From: Plasmodiophora brassicae | Lineage: Eukaryota; Endomyxa: Phytomyxea; Phytomyxea; Plasmodiophorida | Reading direction: 5' to 3' | Length of the DNA: 64,000 bases | Assembly: GCA_036867785.1 (NCBI GenBank) | Contig: CP145415.1 | Span: 558,001-622,000, forward strand | Part shown: piece after piece, positions 20,229 to 31,000 of the stretch | How positions within the stretch are numbered: position 1 is the first letter of the stretch | How the letters are laid out: every line of letters begins with the position of its first letter | The notes under the pieces: generated by a model | Databases searched by the model: none | Told to the model about the DNA's origin: nothing | The model's input: the letters and a program-made list of their open reading frames with translations, nothing else | Translations under genes and position numbers: made by a program

Positions 20229-21815
20229 ATGATTGGAGGCAGGGTGCTGGTCGCCGGTGCGATTCGCCGGGCATCCGCTGCTGGTGCCGCTGGGCGCCGC
20301 GCGACCCATGTGCGTCGACGTGCGCCGTCGTCGTCGCACCCGGTCGTGCAGTACATCGATCCGCCGAGCGCCGGCGCGGCTGTGGTGACGTTGCAGCGCG
20401 AATCGGACCCGGGTCGAGGATGGGCATTGTTCGAGGTGAGCGTCGCCCACGGCGGCTGGCTCGATATTCGGTTCTTTCAGACGATGATGGGGTTTTGCCA
20501 TCGATGTCTGCCGCGCATGGCACCGAAGGTGCTTGACATCGCTGTGGCGCGTGGTATTCGCGTCTGCGATAAGCTGTTCGGCACGTTTCTGGAGGCTTGC
20601 CGCCGGTCAGACCCGCCGTTGGTTCGAGAGGCGCTGGACGCATTTTCGAAACACGGTCCACGTTCGCCCGATATCATAGCCAAGCTTGTGCATATCTGCC
20701 GGGAATCGTCCTGCCCTGATCAATCACTGTTCCTGCTGTCGGATGCTATCCAGCACCGGGTCAAGGTCAGCGAGAAACTGGTGATTCTGTTCGCCACTTG
20801 CTGCGCCGAAGCGCAGGGCAGACAGGCGGCTGAAACAGCCGAACTGCTGCTGAACCTCATGCGCACGAAGATCGTCGTTCCTCTCCGATGCCCAAAGAAG
20901 TTCCAGCGCCTTATTCACCTGCTCGTGTCGCAGGGTCGTGCCAGCTCTGCAACCGACGCCCTTTCTTACATGGAGTCGCTCGGTCTTCCCACCCAGAACG
21001 CATTCTCCCTCGTGCTGAGGGAACTCGCGCTGCGCAGTCATGTTCAGCAGGCCATGTCTGTGTTTCAAACGATGGTCGATAAGAGCATGACTGTGGGAGT
21101 GGCAGAGCTGACATTGCTCGTCACTGCTTGTGGGCGTTGCGCTGACCTTCCTGCGATTGGACGTATACAAGAGTACGCTCGTGACAAGAAGCACCCCAAT
21201 CTGGCATGTGCACTAATCGAAGCCTATGGGTCGTCTGGTCAGTTGAGCGCGGCGGAAGAACTGTTCCAGGGCCTGGATGCCCCCGACGTCCGCGCGTTTA
21301 ACGTGATCATCCAAGCGTATGGACGTAATGGTATGGCGCAGAGCGCAGCTTCCATGTTCGACCGAATGAAGAATGCCGGCGTGCAACCGGATCAGGACAC
21401 GTTGGTCGGCCTTCTGACGGCATGTGCCAGCGCTGGAGACGTCGCAGGCGCCGGCCAGTTCTTGTCAGAATTCTCCGACACTTGGCACGTCAGCCTGACC
21501 TCGGCCCACGTCAAACGCATCATCGACCTTCATGGCAAACTGGGCAACTTGGAATCAGCGGAGCGCCTCGCGCGATCATCCGCCGCCAGCGACAGCATCG
21601 AACTGTGGATGTCTGTACTGGACGCCTGCTGCAAGCACAATGATATCGCACGTGCTGAACGTGTTTTTTCTGTGATCGTGTCGCTTGGCAACGACAATCC
21701 TCCCGTCCTGACATCGGCGTACGCGCTCATGGCTGCAATCTACGATTGCAACTCCAGATCCGAACATGCGGCTGGCCTAAGGACCGCATTGAAGGAACGG
21801 GGCGTTGACGTATAA
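20229..21815 (+). CDS. Pentatricopeptide repeat (PPR) protein with plant-style E-like C-terminus
   Basis: A 528-aa intronless protein from ATG 20229. The N-terminus (MIGGRVLVAGAIRRASAAGA and Arg-rich residues after it) looks like a mitochondrial presequence. Many 35-aa PPR motifs follow from about residue 80; the clearest are DVRAFNVIIQAYGRNGMAQS, SAASMFDRMKNAGVQPDQDT and LVGLLTACASAGDVAGAGQF. The last ~75 residues (SIELWMSVLDACCKHNDIAR, then ALMAAIYDCNSRSEHAAGLR and LKERGVDV) look like the E motif that ends plant PLS-class editing factors, though no DYW deaminase domain follows. Such proteins bind organellar RNA. Its stop is 41 bp from the stop of the convergent flavoprotein gene. Confidence 0.88.
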   Translation: MIGGRVLVAGAIRRASAAGAAGRRATHVRRRAPSSSHPVVQYIDPPSAGAAVVTLQRESDPGRGWALFEVSVAHGGWLDIRFFQTMMGFCHRCLPRMAPKVLDIAVARGIRVCDKLFGTFLEACRRSDPPLVREALDAFSKHGPRSPDIIAKLVHICRESSCPDQSLFLLSDAIQHRVKVSEKLVILFATCCAEAQGRQAAETAELLLNLMRTKIVVPLRCPKKFQRLIHLLVSQGRASSATDALSYMESLGLPTQNAFSLVLRELALRSHVQQAMSVFQTMVDKSMTVGVAELTLLVTACGRCADLPAIGRIQEYARDKKHPNLACALIEAYGSSGQLSAAEELFQGLDAPDVRAFNVIIQAYGRNGMAQSAASMFDRMKNAGVQPDQDTLVGLLTACASAGDVAGAGQFLSEFSDTWHVSLTSAHVKRIIDLHGKLGNLESAERLARSSAASDSIELWMSVLDACCKHNDIARAERVFSVIVSLGNDNPPVLTSAYALMAAIYDCNSRSEHAAGLRTALKERGVDV

Positions 21816-21855
21816 ACCATGGCCCTTATGTTTTACGTTGCTGTGCTCCATCGCC

Positions 21856-23521
21856 TCACTGTCGAGATTCTTCTGCGGCTTGACGGCCAGCGATACGTCC
21901 GAAGACAACGCATTCAAGCAGGCTGTTGCCACCGAGACGGTTACCGCCATGGACGCCACCGGTGACCTCGCCGGCCGCGTACGCGCGTGGGATGACGCGC
22001 CCCTGCTGATCGAGAATCCGCGCTCTGGTATCGATACGGATGCCGCCCATCGTATAGTGCACGGACGGGACCACCTCCATCACGATGACCTCGTCGTTGG
22101 CCCCCGTGACCTTCTCAGGGAACACCGTCCGGCCGAACTCGTCGTCCAGATCGCCGGCGGCGCTCCTTCCGAACCTGTCCAGCGCCTCCGCAAGGGCCGC
22201 CCCGAGTTCAGTTTCGCCTGCTGACGTGAACCGGTGCGCCAGGCCACGTTTCACGTAGAACGCGATCGTGCTCTGCCCGAACCGATCGCATGCGGCCCGA
22301 TCCAGGACGAGGAACGCATGGGCCCCGTGCTGGTCCAGTATGGCTCGCGACACGACATCTCGCGTCGCGAGCTCGTTCACAAATCGTCGCCCAGCATCGT
22401 TGACAAGGATGCCACCGACGCCACGTAGCGCCTCCGGGGCCAGGAACTTCACACGCCCGGTTGGATCAGCAGCATCGACCAGCCCTACACAAGGTTGTCA
22501 GACGACGAAGGCCTGCGTGTACGCGACTACCTGTGGGATGGACCTGCACCTGGTCCATGTCGACCAGGGCGGCATTGCTGATAAGACGCAACCCATCGCC
22601 GTTCGCCCAGGGGCCGTTCGTTGTCGGCAGATCGGAGACATTCGGGGCGTGCTCGCGAAGCAGGTCGGAATTGGCAGCGAACCCGCCGGTGGTGACAACG
22701 ACCGCCTTGGCCGTTGCAGTGGAACCATCGGCGAACGACAGCACGAAGCGATCCGGTGTGGGTGACAGCGAGGCGACCGGGGAGGCCAGGCGAACGGTGA
22801 TGCGAGGCGACGACTGGATTCGGGCGATCAGAGCGGACGTGATGGCGTAGCCGACATTGGGCCCCGTCGGGTTACGATGCGTTCGCGGGAGTGAGTGACC
22901 ACCAAGCTGGGTCACACTCGACAGATCGAGGCCCGTCGACTCTTTCAGGAAGGCGAACGCGGCACGACTCTGCCGCGGTTTCAGACGGCAGACCGACGCA
23001 AAGGCAGGCCGGGTGGGAGACCTGTTCGACGAGGACCTTGACCAGGTCAGAGTTGCTGTGCCCTTTCCCGGATCGGACCGTGTCGGCTATGAAGTCGGGA
23101 ACGTCGCCCTCGTCGACGGCGGTGTTGATACCCGACGACGCTTTCGCTGAATTGCCGCCTAAGCGAGCCTACAGAGCGCTACCCCGGTCAGCACACGTAT
23201 GGCCAGGTCGCTACAGGGCGGGTGACCTCTTTGTCCACCAGCACAATGCCTGCACCGGCGGATGACGCTTCCAGGGCAGCGACCATGCCTGCCACATCCA
23301 ACGAGGGGTCAGACGTGCCGCGCGCCGGCGTGAGACTCCAGCAGACCTGCGAGGCCCCCGCCAACCACGGCGACGTCGTAGACAGGTGCCCGCATCGTCG
23401 CCATCGTCCTGGCCACGATCGCTGCGCCGATCGCCAGGGCGATGGCAACGAGGACCAGCGGCGGCGGCGCCGCCAGAATGCGGTGCGAACGCCGACGCGT
23501 CGACTCGGAGCGGCGCCGCAT
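21856..23521 (-). CDS. Soluble-type fumarate reductase flavoprotein with N-terminal membrane anchor
   Basis: FAD-dependent fumarate reductase of the single-subunit type (yeast Frd1/Osm1, bacterial flavocytochrome c). Five exons join in phase: 23347-23521, 23227-23288, 23022-23168, 22531-22969 and 21856-22484, total 1452 nt, 483 aa; introns are 58, 58, 52 and 46 nt. Features in order are an Arg-rich start, a hydrophobic anchor (LVLVAIALAIGAAIVA, residues ~21-36), the FAD-binding VAVVGGGLAG, ARLGGNSAKASSGIN (family hallmark, only present after splicing), VVVTTGGFAANSDLL, VHPTG, VPSVHYTMGG (substrate His) and HGGNRLGGNSLLECVVFGR at the C-terminus. Osm1-type enzymes regenerate FAD/NAD in ER or mitochondria under low oxygen; the uncleaved anchor suggests a secretory-pathway location. 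Start ATG 23521. Confidence 0.93.
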
Positions 23522-24730
23522 CTGGCGCTCGGCTCGGTATTACTACGCGGGTGCCTGTCCGTCGTCTGCCACTGACCGCCAACCAGGCGCACCCATGTGC
23601 AGGTAAAGTACCTGCACCAATCGCAAACGTTCACTCAGGTTTATCGAGGCTTGAACCCCAGTTTCGTTCCTAAGCGTTCCATGCGCGCTTTTCTTTATTG
23701 GAATGAAATGTGACGACAATGAGCAGCCATACAAAGCGAACACGGTCACACCCACGACAGCCAGTTGGTTGATAGCCCCGATTGTAAGACCGCATGTCGC
23801 TTCCGGCTGTCTCGGTTTGTCTCAATTTGTATGTTTAGCTCCGGAGTCGAGGTACGACGAACCTGTCCATTGCTGTTTTCAGGGCGTATTTCACCTGATG
23901 AAGCGCATCAAGGTGAAGAAGTCGCATCACTTCTATAGCCTGTACGTGATCGCTTGGAACCAAGACGATCTGGCCAAGGTCTTGTAACCACTGTAGCCTC
24001 CAGGTTCGGATTAGTGATCTTGGCCATAGGTAGAAGCGAGTTTACGAGCACGTGGGGAGGATCCCCTGTATTGGCGGGTTCATCGTAGAGACTACCTCCT
24101 GCGAGGTGTTCGACGCCGAATTCCTGTTCCAAGTGTCCTTCGTGGACGAGTCCAAGAGACATGCGGCCATTTCGCGAATCTTCTTGATCATTGCGGTATC
24201 AAATTGGACTTTCTATCATACGTCTTCTGACCTGTTGGATGTTTTCCATGAGTGCCGTTGTTCGACGATCGGGCGCACAAAGATCTTCAGAACCTGCTTG
24301 AGCACGTTGACAAAGGTTGTTGTAGCGATCCTGACGGAGACGACTACGTCTTCTATCAGGAGAATTGGCGTCGGTTCCAGCGGGCTGACGCTGTATCGAT
24401 GCTCAAGGGGAACCAATTGCTGTGAAAGCAACCACCGCGTTCAGAAGAAGAAGTTCGGATCTCTGAACGCCGGCATTGCGCTAACAGAAGCGCTGATGCT
24501 TCAGCACGTTCTCCGGACCAACGTGCGAATCATAGGCCCGGGCACTACAAGATCGGGCATTTCCATTCCTAGAAGATCCAATTCGCGTGCCGTTGATAAT
24601 ATCAGACTAGCTAAACACCATATCACCAATACGATAGGTATCAGGGCAACCGCAATCCATTCCTAGAAGATCCAATTCGCGTGCCGTTGATAATATCCGA
24701 GTAGCTAAACATCATATCATCAGTCATCTC
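23522..24730. other. A/T-richer intergenic region with a duplicated segment
   Basis: About 1.2 kb without a recognised gene, of visibly lower GC than the flanks. A plus-strand frame around 23880-23987 (HLMKRIKVKKSHHFYSLYVI) and another at 24052-24666 are open, but I recognise neither. They could be exons of an unknown gene or remnants. A direct duplication occupies its right end. Confidence 0.35.
24563..24722. repeat. Direct duplication of ~66 bp upstream of the TolB-like gene
   Basis: The segment at about 24563-24628 recurs at about 24657-24722, 94 bp downstream, with only a handful of differences; both begin CCATTCCTAGAAGATCCAAT. The second copy ends just before the ATG at 24731, so the gene's promoter or leader was duplicated recently. 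Confidence 0.85.
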
Positions 24731-26092
24731 ATGGGTTCTGTCATCGTCGTTATCGCAATCGCTAGTCTTCAAATTCTATCGGCCGCTGCGCTATCATGTC
24801 GTGCCGATGGTGCTTGCGCCATTTACGTTCCAACGGGGAAAGATTCAGCCCAGAATCCCTGCTATAGTTACGATGGCACAAATCTGGCTCTGACTCTTTG
24901 GCATGGAGGTTATAATCTTGGTTCTGCAGGCGTCTATTCCATGTCGATCACGAGCAGCGGTCCATTGAAGACCATTGTCAATGACAACTCCCGTGCGTTT
25001 GTGAATCTGCCTGGGTCGTGCTGGAGCGCTCACGGGACCATCACGCTCGCTTCCGATGGCGCTACGACTGATGAGGTATCAGTCGTGAATTCGGACGGTT
25101 CTGGTTATCATCAGGTGACCAATCACAACGGAGCGAGCTATATCGAACCGAGCTTTTCGTCCGACGCCAATCGGATCGTGTTCGAGTCGTCGATCTCTTC
25201 TACATCGGCAGAAATCTGGATGGTTAATTCGGACGGAACCGGTCTGAAAAGGCTGACTTCAGGTTCCCAAGATCGTCAGCCGAATTGGTCCCCAAAAGGC
25301 GATAAGATTCTGTTCCAAAGGTTCACAAACGACTGGGCGATTTACACGATGAACACTGATGGAAGCAGTATAACCCGAGTGACGCCAACGACATGGTCGT
25401 CGACCGATGCAGCGTTCTCTCCTGATGGACAATTCATCGTCTTCTCAGGTGCCGACAGCACGACCGTTGGCGCTCGTATCGCCATCGTGTCGATATCGGG
25501 CTCAACGAACCCGGTCTTTATCACGAATAGTGCTGGATATGATGGGGCAGCGAGCTGGTCTCCCGATGGATCATCCATAGCCTTTGAGACATCGACAAAT
25601 CCGAATGCTAATTCACCGACGTCCATCTATCAGATATCGGTACCGATCAAGTTCAGGCCGTCGACACCGTCGTCGACTCCTGCGACCTCGAAATCAACGC
25701 CGACTGGAACGATATCGAAGCCAGCTCCAACACCATCGACGTCTGGTCCAACCCCGAGACCAATGCCGATTGGAACGATATCGAAGCCAGCTCCAACACT
25801 ATCGACATCTGATCCAATACCGACTTCAGTTCCACAACGCTCCGATCCGACCTCAAATCCTTCGCCGACTGTATCGTCGCCACGAATCGTGACCTCGAAG
25901 CCGATAAAGATCTCAACGACCCCAACCTCATCTTCGAAACCGTATGAGGGTGTTCCATTATCGTCTAAGGCCTCGACCGCTGCGATTGCGAGCAGTATGA
26001 CCACTACATTGGTAACGGCTCGGACGAACAGAACGACAGCTCAATCTCTGAACTCTTTCCTCAACAGGTCATCGCGATCCTCGTGTTCTTGA
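24731..26092 (+). CDS. Secreted TolB-like beta-propeller protein with Ser/Thr/Pro tail
   Basis: A 453-aa intronless protein. It starts with a clear signal peptide (MGSVIVVIAIASLQILSAAA, cleavage likely after AALS). Residues ~40-295 are PD40/TolB-type propeller blades, with repeated phrases such as SFSSDANRIVFES, IWMVNSDGTGLKRLTSGSQD, NWSPKGDKILFQR, AFSPDGQFIVFSG and SWSPDGSSIAFET. The C-terminal third is rich in Ser, Thr and Pro, and contains a 66-nt tandem duplication (about 25701-25832) giving GTISKPAPTPSTSGPTP and GTISKPAPTLSTSDPIP. No GPI signal or membrane helix is obvious. Such propellers are common in bacteria and less so in protists; together with low GC and lack of introns this suggests horizontal acquisition (inference). 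Possible cell-surface or secreted glycoprotein. Confidence 0.88.
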   Translation: MGSVIVVIAIASLQILSAAALSCRADGACAIYVPTGKDSAQNPCYSYDGTNLALTLWHGGYNLGSAGVYSMSITSSGPLKTIVNDNSRAFVNLPGSCWSAHGTITLASDGATTDEVSVVNSDGSGYHQVTNHNGASYIEPSFSSDANRIVFESSISSTSAEIWMVNSDGTGLKRLTSGSQDRQPNWSPKGDKILFQRFTNDWAIYTMNTDGSSITRVTPTTWSSTDAAFSPDGQFIVFSGADSTTVGARIAIVSISGSTNPVFITNSAGYDGAASWSPDGSSIAFETSTNPNANSPTSIYQISVPIKFRPSTPSSTPATSKSTPTGTISKPAPTPSTSGPTPRPMPIGTISKPAPTLSTSDPIPTSVPQRSDPTSNPSPTVSSPRIVTSKPIKISTTPTSSSKPYEGVPLSSKASTAAIASSMTTTLVTARTNRTTAQSLNSFLNRSSRSSCS

Positions 26093-26525
26093 TGATGTGT
26101 TGAAGAGTATGATGTTCACATTGTACCTCAATACACTGAGATTCTCAAGTATTTAAGAAGTCGAACATGGCGTATTTTCAAGAACGTGGGTAGTTAGGTG
26201 GTGCCGGTGCACTCCACGCGCGCAAATGTTGGTGTGTGTCACATTCGCATGACCGTGTTTGTCCGTGAACCGGTCGCGTGACTGGTGACTCACGGGGGGC
26301 GGCTGCCGCGCGGAAGGCACTCGGCGCGGCAGCTGCGATGGCCGTCGTCACCCAGTGGTCTAAATATAGATAGCCCGTCGAACCGCGCGCGTCGCGTTGT
26401 GGTCGACGGTCGGGGGGAGGGCTTTGACCGGCGACCGCTGTGGGCCGTGCAGCACGCGGCCGGCGCGACTGCGACGCGGCGGGAACCCGTCCCCGTCATT
26501 TCGCAAACGCGTCGCTGCAGTTCGG
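26093..26525. promoter_or_regulatory. Upstream region of HMG-CoA synthase
   Basis: About 430 bp with a compositional change: A/T-rich up to ~26200, GC-rich after. A TATA-like TAAATATAGA lies at 26361-26370, about 155 bp before the start codon. A short direct repeat GTGACTGGTGACTCAC sits near 26277-26292. No gene is seen. Confidence 0.35.
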
Positions 26526-27911
26526 ATGACGTCGGGTCGGGACGATGAAAGCGGGCGGGCGCGCGACGTCGGCATCGTCGCCGTCGACGTGTACTTCCCG
26601 AAGCGGTACGTCGACCAGGCCGACCTGGAGCGGTACGAGGGCGCCGCCGCCGGCAAGTTCACGATCGGCCTCGGGCAGACGCGCATGGCGTTCGTCGACG
26701 ACCGCGAGGATATCTATTCGATCGCGCTGACGGTCACGTCGCAGCTGATGGAGAAGGCGGGCGTGCCGTACAGCGACGTCGGGTTCCTGCAGGTCGGCAC
26801 CGAGACGATCATCGACCACAGCAAGTCGGTCAAGTCCGTCCTCATGCAGTTGTTCGGCGACAACACCGATGTCGAAGGCGTCGATTCCGTCCACGCCTGC
26901 TACGGCGGTACGAATGCGCTGTTCAACGCGGTCGCCTGGATGCAGTCGGACGTGTGGGACGGGCGGTACGCCCTGGTCGTTGCCGCCGATATTGCCGAGT
27001 ACGCTGCGGGTCCTGCGCGCCCCACCGGCGGCGTTGGGGCCGTCGCCATGCTGATCGGGCCGAACGCGCCCATCGTCCTGGAGCCGTGCCGGGCAACGCA
27101 CATGGAGCACGCCTACGATTTCTACAAGCCGAACCTGATGTCACCGCATCCGGTCGTCGACGGGCACCTGTCGAACATGTGCTATCTGAAGAGCCTGGAT
27201 CAGTGCTATCAGCGGTACGTCCGGAAGTCGCCGCTGGGCAGCTTCTCTGTCGTCGGCGGCGACGCCGATTACGCCGTGTTCCACGCGCCGTACAACAAGC
27301 TCGTCCAGAAGAGCTTCGCCCGGCTGCTGTTCAACGACTTCCTTCGCGACCCGGAGAACGACCTGTTCGATGGCGTCCGCGGGGTCGCCTCCGACATCCC
27401 GCTGGAGGCGTCCTACGACTCGAAGCCGCTGAACGATGCGTTCTCGAAGGGCATGAAGCACTTGTACAACGAGAAAGCGGAACCCGCGACGTTGCTGCCG
27501 AAACTCGTCGGCAACATGTACACGGCGTCGCTCTACGCCGGGCTGGTGTCGCTGCTCTCGACGCAACCGTCCAGCCAGCTGGCTGGCAAGCGCATCCTGA
27601 TGTTCTCCTACGGCTCTGGGCTCGCGGCGTCAATGTTCTCGTTCCGGGTGGCGTCTGACGCGGCTTCAGTTTCCGCTTTGGACCGCATCCGCGGTTACGT
27701 CAACCTGGAGCGCCGGATCGCGGCGTGCCAGCAGGTCGTACCGGACGTCATGGTGAAGGCGCTCGAGCGTCGCGTCGAAGTTCACGGTATGTCGTCGTTC
27801 GTCCCGACCGGCTCGCTCGGCGACCTTGTCGATGGCGCGTTCTACCTCACCGAGAAGGACAAACGGTGTCGCCGGTTCCATCAGCGCCTGACACGTAAGC
27901 CTGCGGTATGA
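26526..27911 (+). CDS. HMGCS: Hydroxymethylglutaryl-CoA synthase
   Basis: Condenses acetyl-CoA with acetoacetyl-CoA to HMG-CoA, the entry to the mevalonate pathway for sterols and isoprenoids. The 461-aa intronless frame has all catalytic residues in context: Glu in VGTETIIDHSKSVKS, the acyl-accepting Cys in VDSVHACYGGTNALFNA, and the His in YAVFHAPYNKLVQKS. Other family segments are VGIVAVDVYFPKRYV near the N-terminus, HAYDFYKPNLMSPHPVVDG, LVGNMYTASLYAGLVSLLS and FSYGSGLAASMFSFRV. The start is the ATG at 26526. There is no organelle presequence, so this is the cytosolic-type enzyme. Length is within the family norm. Its stop is 127 bp from that of the convergent methyltransferase. Confidence 0.97.
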   Translation: MTSGRDDESGRARDVGIVAVDVYFPKRYVDQADLERYEGAAAGKFTIGLGQTRMAFVDDREDIYSIALTVTSQLMEKAGVPYSDVGFLQVGTETIIDHSKSVKSVLMQLFGDNTDVEGVDSVHACYGGTNALFNAVAWMQSDVWDGRYALVVAADIAEYAAGPARPTGGVGAVAMLIGPNAPIVLEPCRATHMEHAYDFYKPNLMSPHPVVDGHLSNMCYLKSLDQCYQRYVRKSPLGSFSVVGGDADYAVFHAPYNKLVQKSFARLLFNDFLRDPENDLFDGVRGVASDIPLEASYDSKPLNDAFSKGMKHLYNEKAEPATLLPKLVGNMYTASLYAGLVSLLSTQPSSQLAGKRILMFSYGSGLAASMFSFRVASDAASVSALDRIRGYVNLERRIAACQQVVPDVMVKALERRVEVHGMSSFVPTGSLGDLVDGAFYLTEKDKRCRRFHQRLTRKPAV

Positions 27912-28038
27912 TCCCGTCGCTCGCCCATCTCAGTACATCAGCCATACATTTCCAATGTTTCCACCGGGGACGCGAGAGGTCATGCAATGGCAATGTCGAC
28001 AGGGACTGCGATAAAGATGTTTAAATTAAGACCGACAT

Positions 28039-31000
28039 CTAGGCTCTGCCCATGCGTCGACGTCTGCGCGGCGGGCTCTGGACAATCTCGAAAGCGCCAT
28101 CAGAATCAACAGGCGGCTGCCAGGCCTGCAGCCCCCTGATGAGCGGCTTCAGGTCCTTCTTCTTGTACACCGCGTCCAGCATCGGGCTGCCGTACACACG
28201 ATCATTGGTGCTGCGGTAATCCCAGATTGGATGCCTGGGAATAACACCCGCGCCGCCAGCTTGCAGGCAGGCTATCATGGCGTCGCGCTGCGCTTGCGTG
28301 TACTTCTCAACGAGCTCGTTCGAGTTTCGTGATGTCGAGTAGCAACCTTCGAGTGACGGGAGACAGACGCTGCCCCGCTTGGCGTTGTGTGCGGCGGCGT
28401 CCGGTTTGTCGATGGACTGTTTGAACCAGAGGAGCAGGCATCCCCAGATGAAGGCCTGTGTGTACGGCTTCGGCGTCAGGAGCGACTCATCGTCAGGGTT
28501 GGTGATATTGAGGCCCAGCTCGGAGAAGTGAACAGGCGGCGACTTCACCAGCGGATAGTTCGTCATGCAGTAGAACGTGTCCGTGTACGCGTACAGGTGG
28601 ACGATGTCGGCGGCGACATGATGAAAGCATGAGGTCGACGGTTGCATACTGCGCAGGAGGTCGCGGAATTCGATCAACCGCGACACCATCTCCCGTCGCG
28701 ACTGAACCTTATAGTTCGTACATTCGACGAGACGAACAAGGTCAACGTCGTCAAGCAACGGAGCGATCTTCTTCGCGGCAGAAGCAATAACCGAATCCTC
28801 GGCGTTCCATATGCGGTCAATGACTTCGTCGGGCGTCAGTAACCGAAGCGGTGGTTCCGTGATGCCCCCAGATTCCCGCAGAACGTACTTCACCTTGTCC
28901 AGTGCAATCGACAGACACTGAAGCCGGCTCTCGATCACACCGAGCGTGTCGAGCTCGGCCGCCTCCTTGGTGTAGGCGAACTTCGACAGTTGCATAAGCT
29001 CCTTAGGCAGAGCAGACTTTTCGAACTCAATGTACTCCAAGATCAGCGACGCGAACTTGACGGCCCATTCAGGCAGACCGTCCAAGACAGATCCCATAAA
29101 ATGCCTGTGCCGGAATGTGGGACGTTGGCGGTACTGCATTGCAACGCGTATTACCATTTCTGTAGGCGACCCCGATCGCTGGAACTCAAGGGCTCAACGC
29201 AAGCACGAAGAAGCAGGGACGTCCGCTGTGTAAACCCGTGATGAACACTAGGCAAACAACCTTAGTTCAAGTCAACGCACACAGATGGTACGATCAGTAC
29301 GCACTTCAGGACCTGCTGAAATTGATCAGGGCCAGCAAACTGAACATATCGACCGCGGCATATCGACCAGCCGCAGAAGCACACAGCATTCTTGGCCTCT
29401 TCGGGGCTTTCGGTGACGCTATGGTAATCGAAAGTCAACTCTTCGTTCGGTGCAATGTCGCGTAGGGCGATGACCTGAGCATGGGTCACACAAAACGGTC
29501 TTGTACACGACGAAGCCACGAACGCCCTTACAATGATAGCGAATCGTCCGTTGGCCGCGACGCAAACACTCGTACAGTTGGGGCTGCAACTATGGGACAG
29601 ACGAGACGCATAGTTCCCTTTGCGGCAGGCGTCCAAGTAAAGAACGTCGTATCCGAGTCCATCGTCGCGATGCCGCTCTAGAAGAATGTTATAGAAGCCA
29701 AACGAAAACGGCGTCATGTAGACTTTCTGGAACTGCTTCAATACGGCTTGCTTTTCGAACCATCGCCAAGGCGGGTACACCTCCCCGACGTACTCCACAA
29801 TGAAATCGTTCTTCTTGAACCCGTTGCGGTTGAGACATATAACGCCATGGCCCTTGTCGTACACTGGGAGAGAGAGGCCTGGCAGATATATTTGTCAGTA
29901 CAGAACAGCAGGAGAGAGGGTTTGCGCCGACTCACCCGACTTGATGCTTTGAATCAATGACTGCGCCCGTTCGTATGACGTAGTGTCGTTTGCAAGTTCG
30001 GCGTCTGATGCCATCGCCTTTAGAGAAAACAACATGTGGTTCGAGCGCCTTTGAGGGTCATCAGTAGGTACATGCATGTTGATATACCGAAGGATTTTCG
30101 ATTCGATGAATCCAGTCGCATCTGCATCAGATGGAATAACGTTCGTCAGCGCCTAAGAGTAAAACATTGTCAGATCCTCATTCCGAAACGATGATACCAA
30201 TGCCACCGTTTTAATCAGCTTGTGCGTGTGTGAGTCGATCCCGTACACGTTCCTCTTGTCGATATCAACATTAAGCTTCTTTCCTCGATTGAGAGACACT
30301 CCTCGGTTAAGGCACTCGGCAGGATCACACAGGCAATCATCGCTGCATTCGGTCATGTTGGACCTGCACAGCCACTCAGTATGCGGTATCCTGAGCCCCA
30401 ATCACACATGCTGACCGATCCGGCGCAAGCGATTCGAAGTGAGCCTTGTTGACGTCGTACGCACCGACATCTTCTAGGCGTAGGCAGTACTGCCCATCAC
30501 ATTGCCCACGTTTTGATGATGCCAATTTTCGTCTCACAGTCTCCTCGTCCACAGCCATCACCGATTCGTCCAACGTTTCATACGGATGTATCAGCGGAGG
30601 AGTCTAAACACAGGCTCAGCGGAGGGTCGAGACACGGCTCTCGCAGGCGTACCTCTTCGGGTTCAAAAACGCGTTTCGCTTCGGCAACTGTCCTTTCCAC
30701 GTACAGTAGCATGGACTCTGCTTGCTGCGCGTACAGGGTCTCGGGATGGTTGTACTTCAGACAGTTGTAGAATATGAGATCAACGTCCGCCCTGAATTCG
30801 TCAAGGTTCTACGATTTCGATTCAGTGGCCCACTCACAGCCACTATGGCTCGCGTACGCAACCTGGTATCGTTGGAGGAGAACGTTCTTCTTGACAGTCG
30901 ACAGGTCCATTGGCCGCTCTATGACTTCGAGGTAGTCGGTGACCTGACGTAGGATGAATGACTACGCTACGAAGAACGCAGCAAGTGCCGGTACCTTCGT

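Noticed and set aside
20125-20661. Long minus-strand frame over the start of the PPR gene
   Set aside because: Its Arg/Pro/Ser-rich translation lacks any domain and mirrors GC-rich coding sequence on the plus strand.
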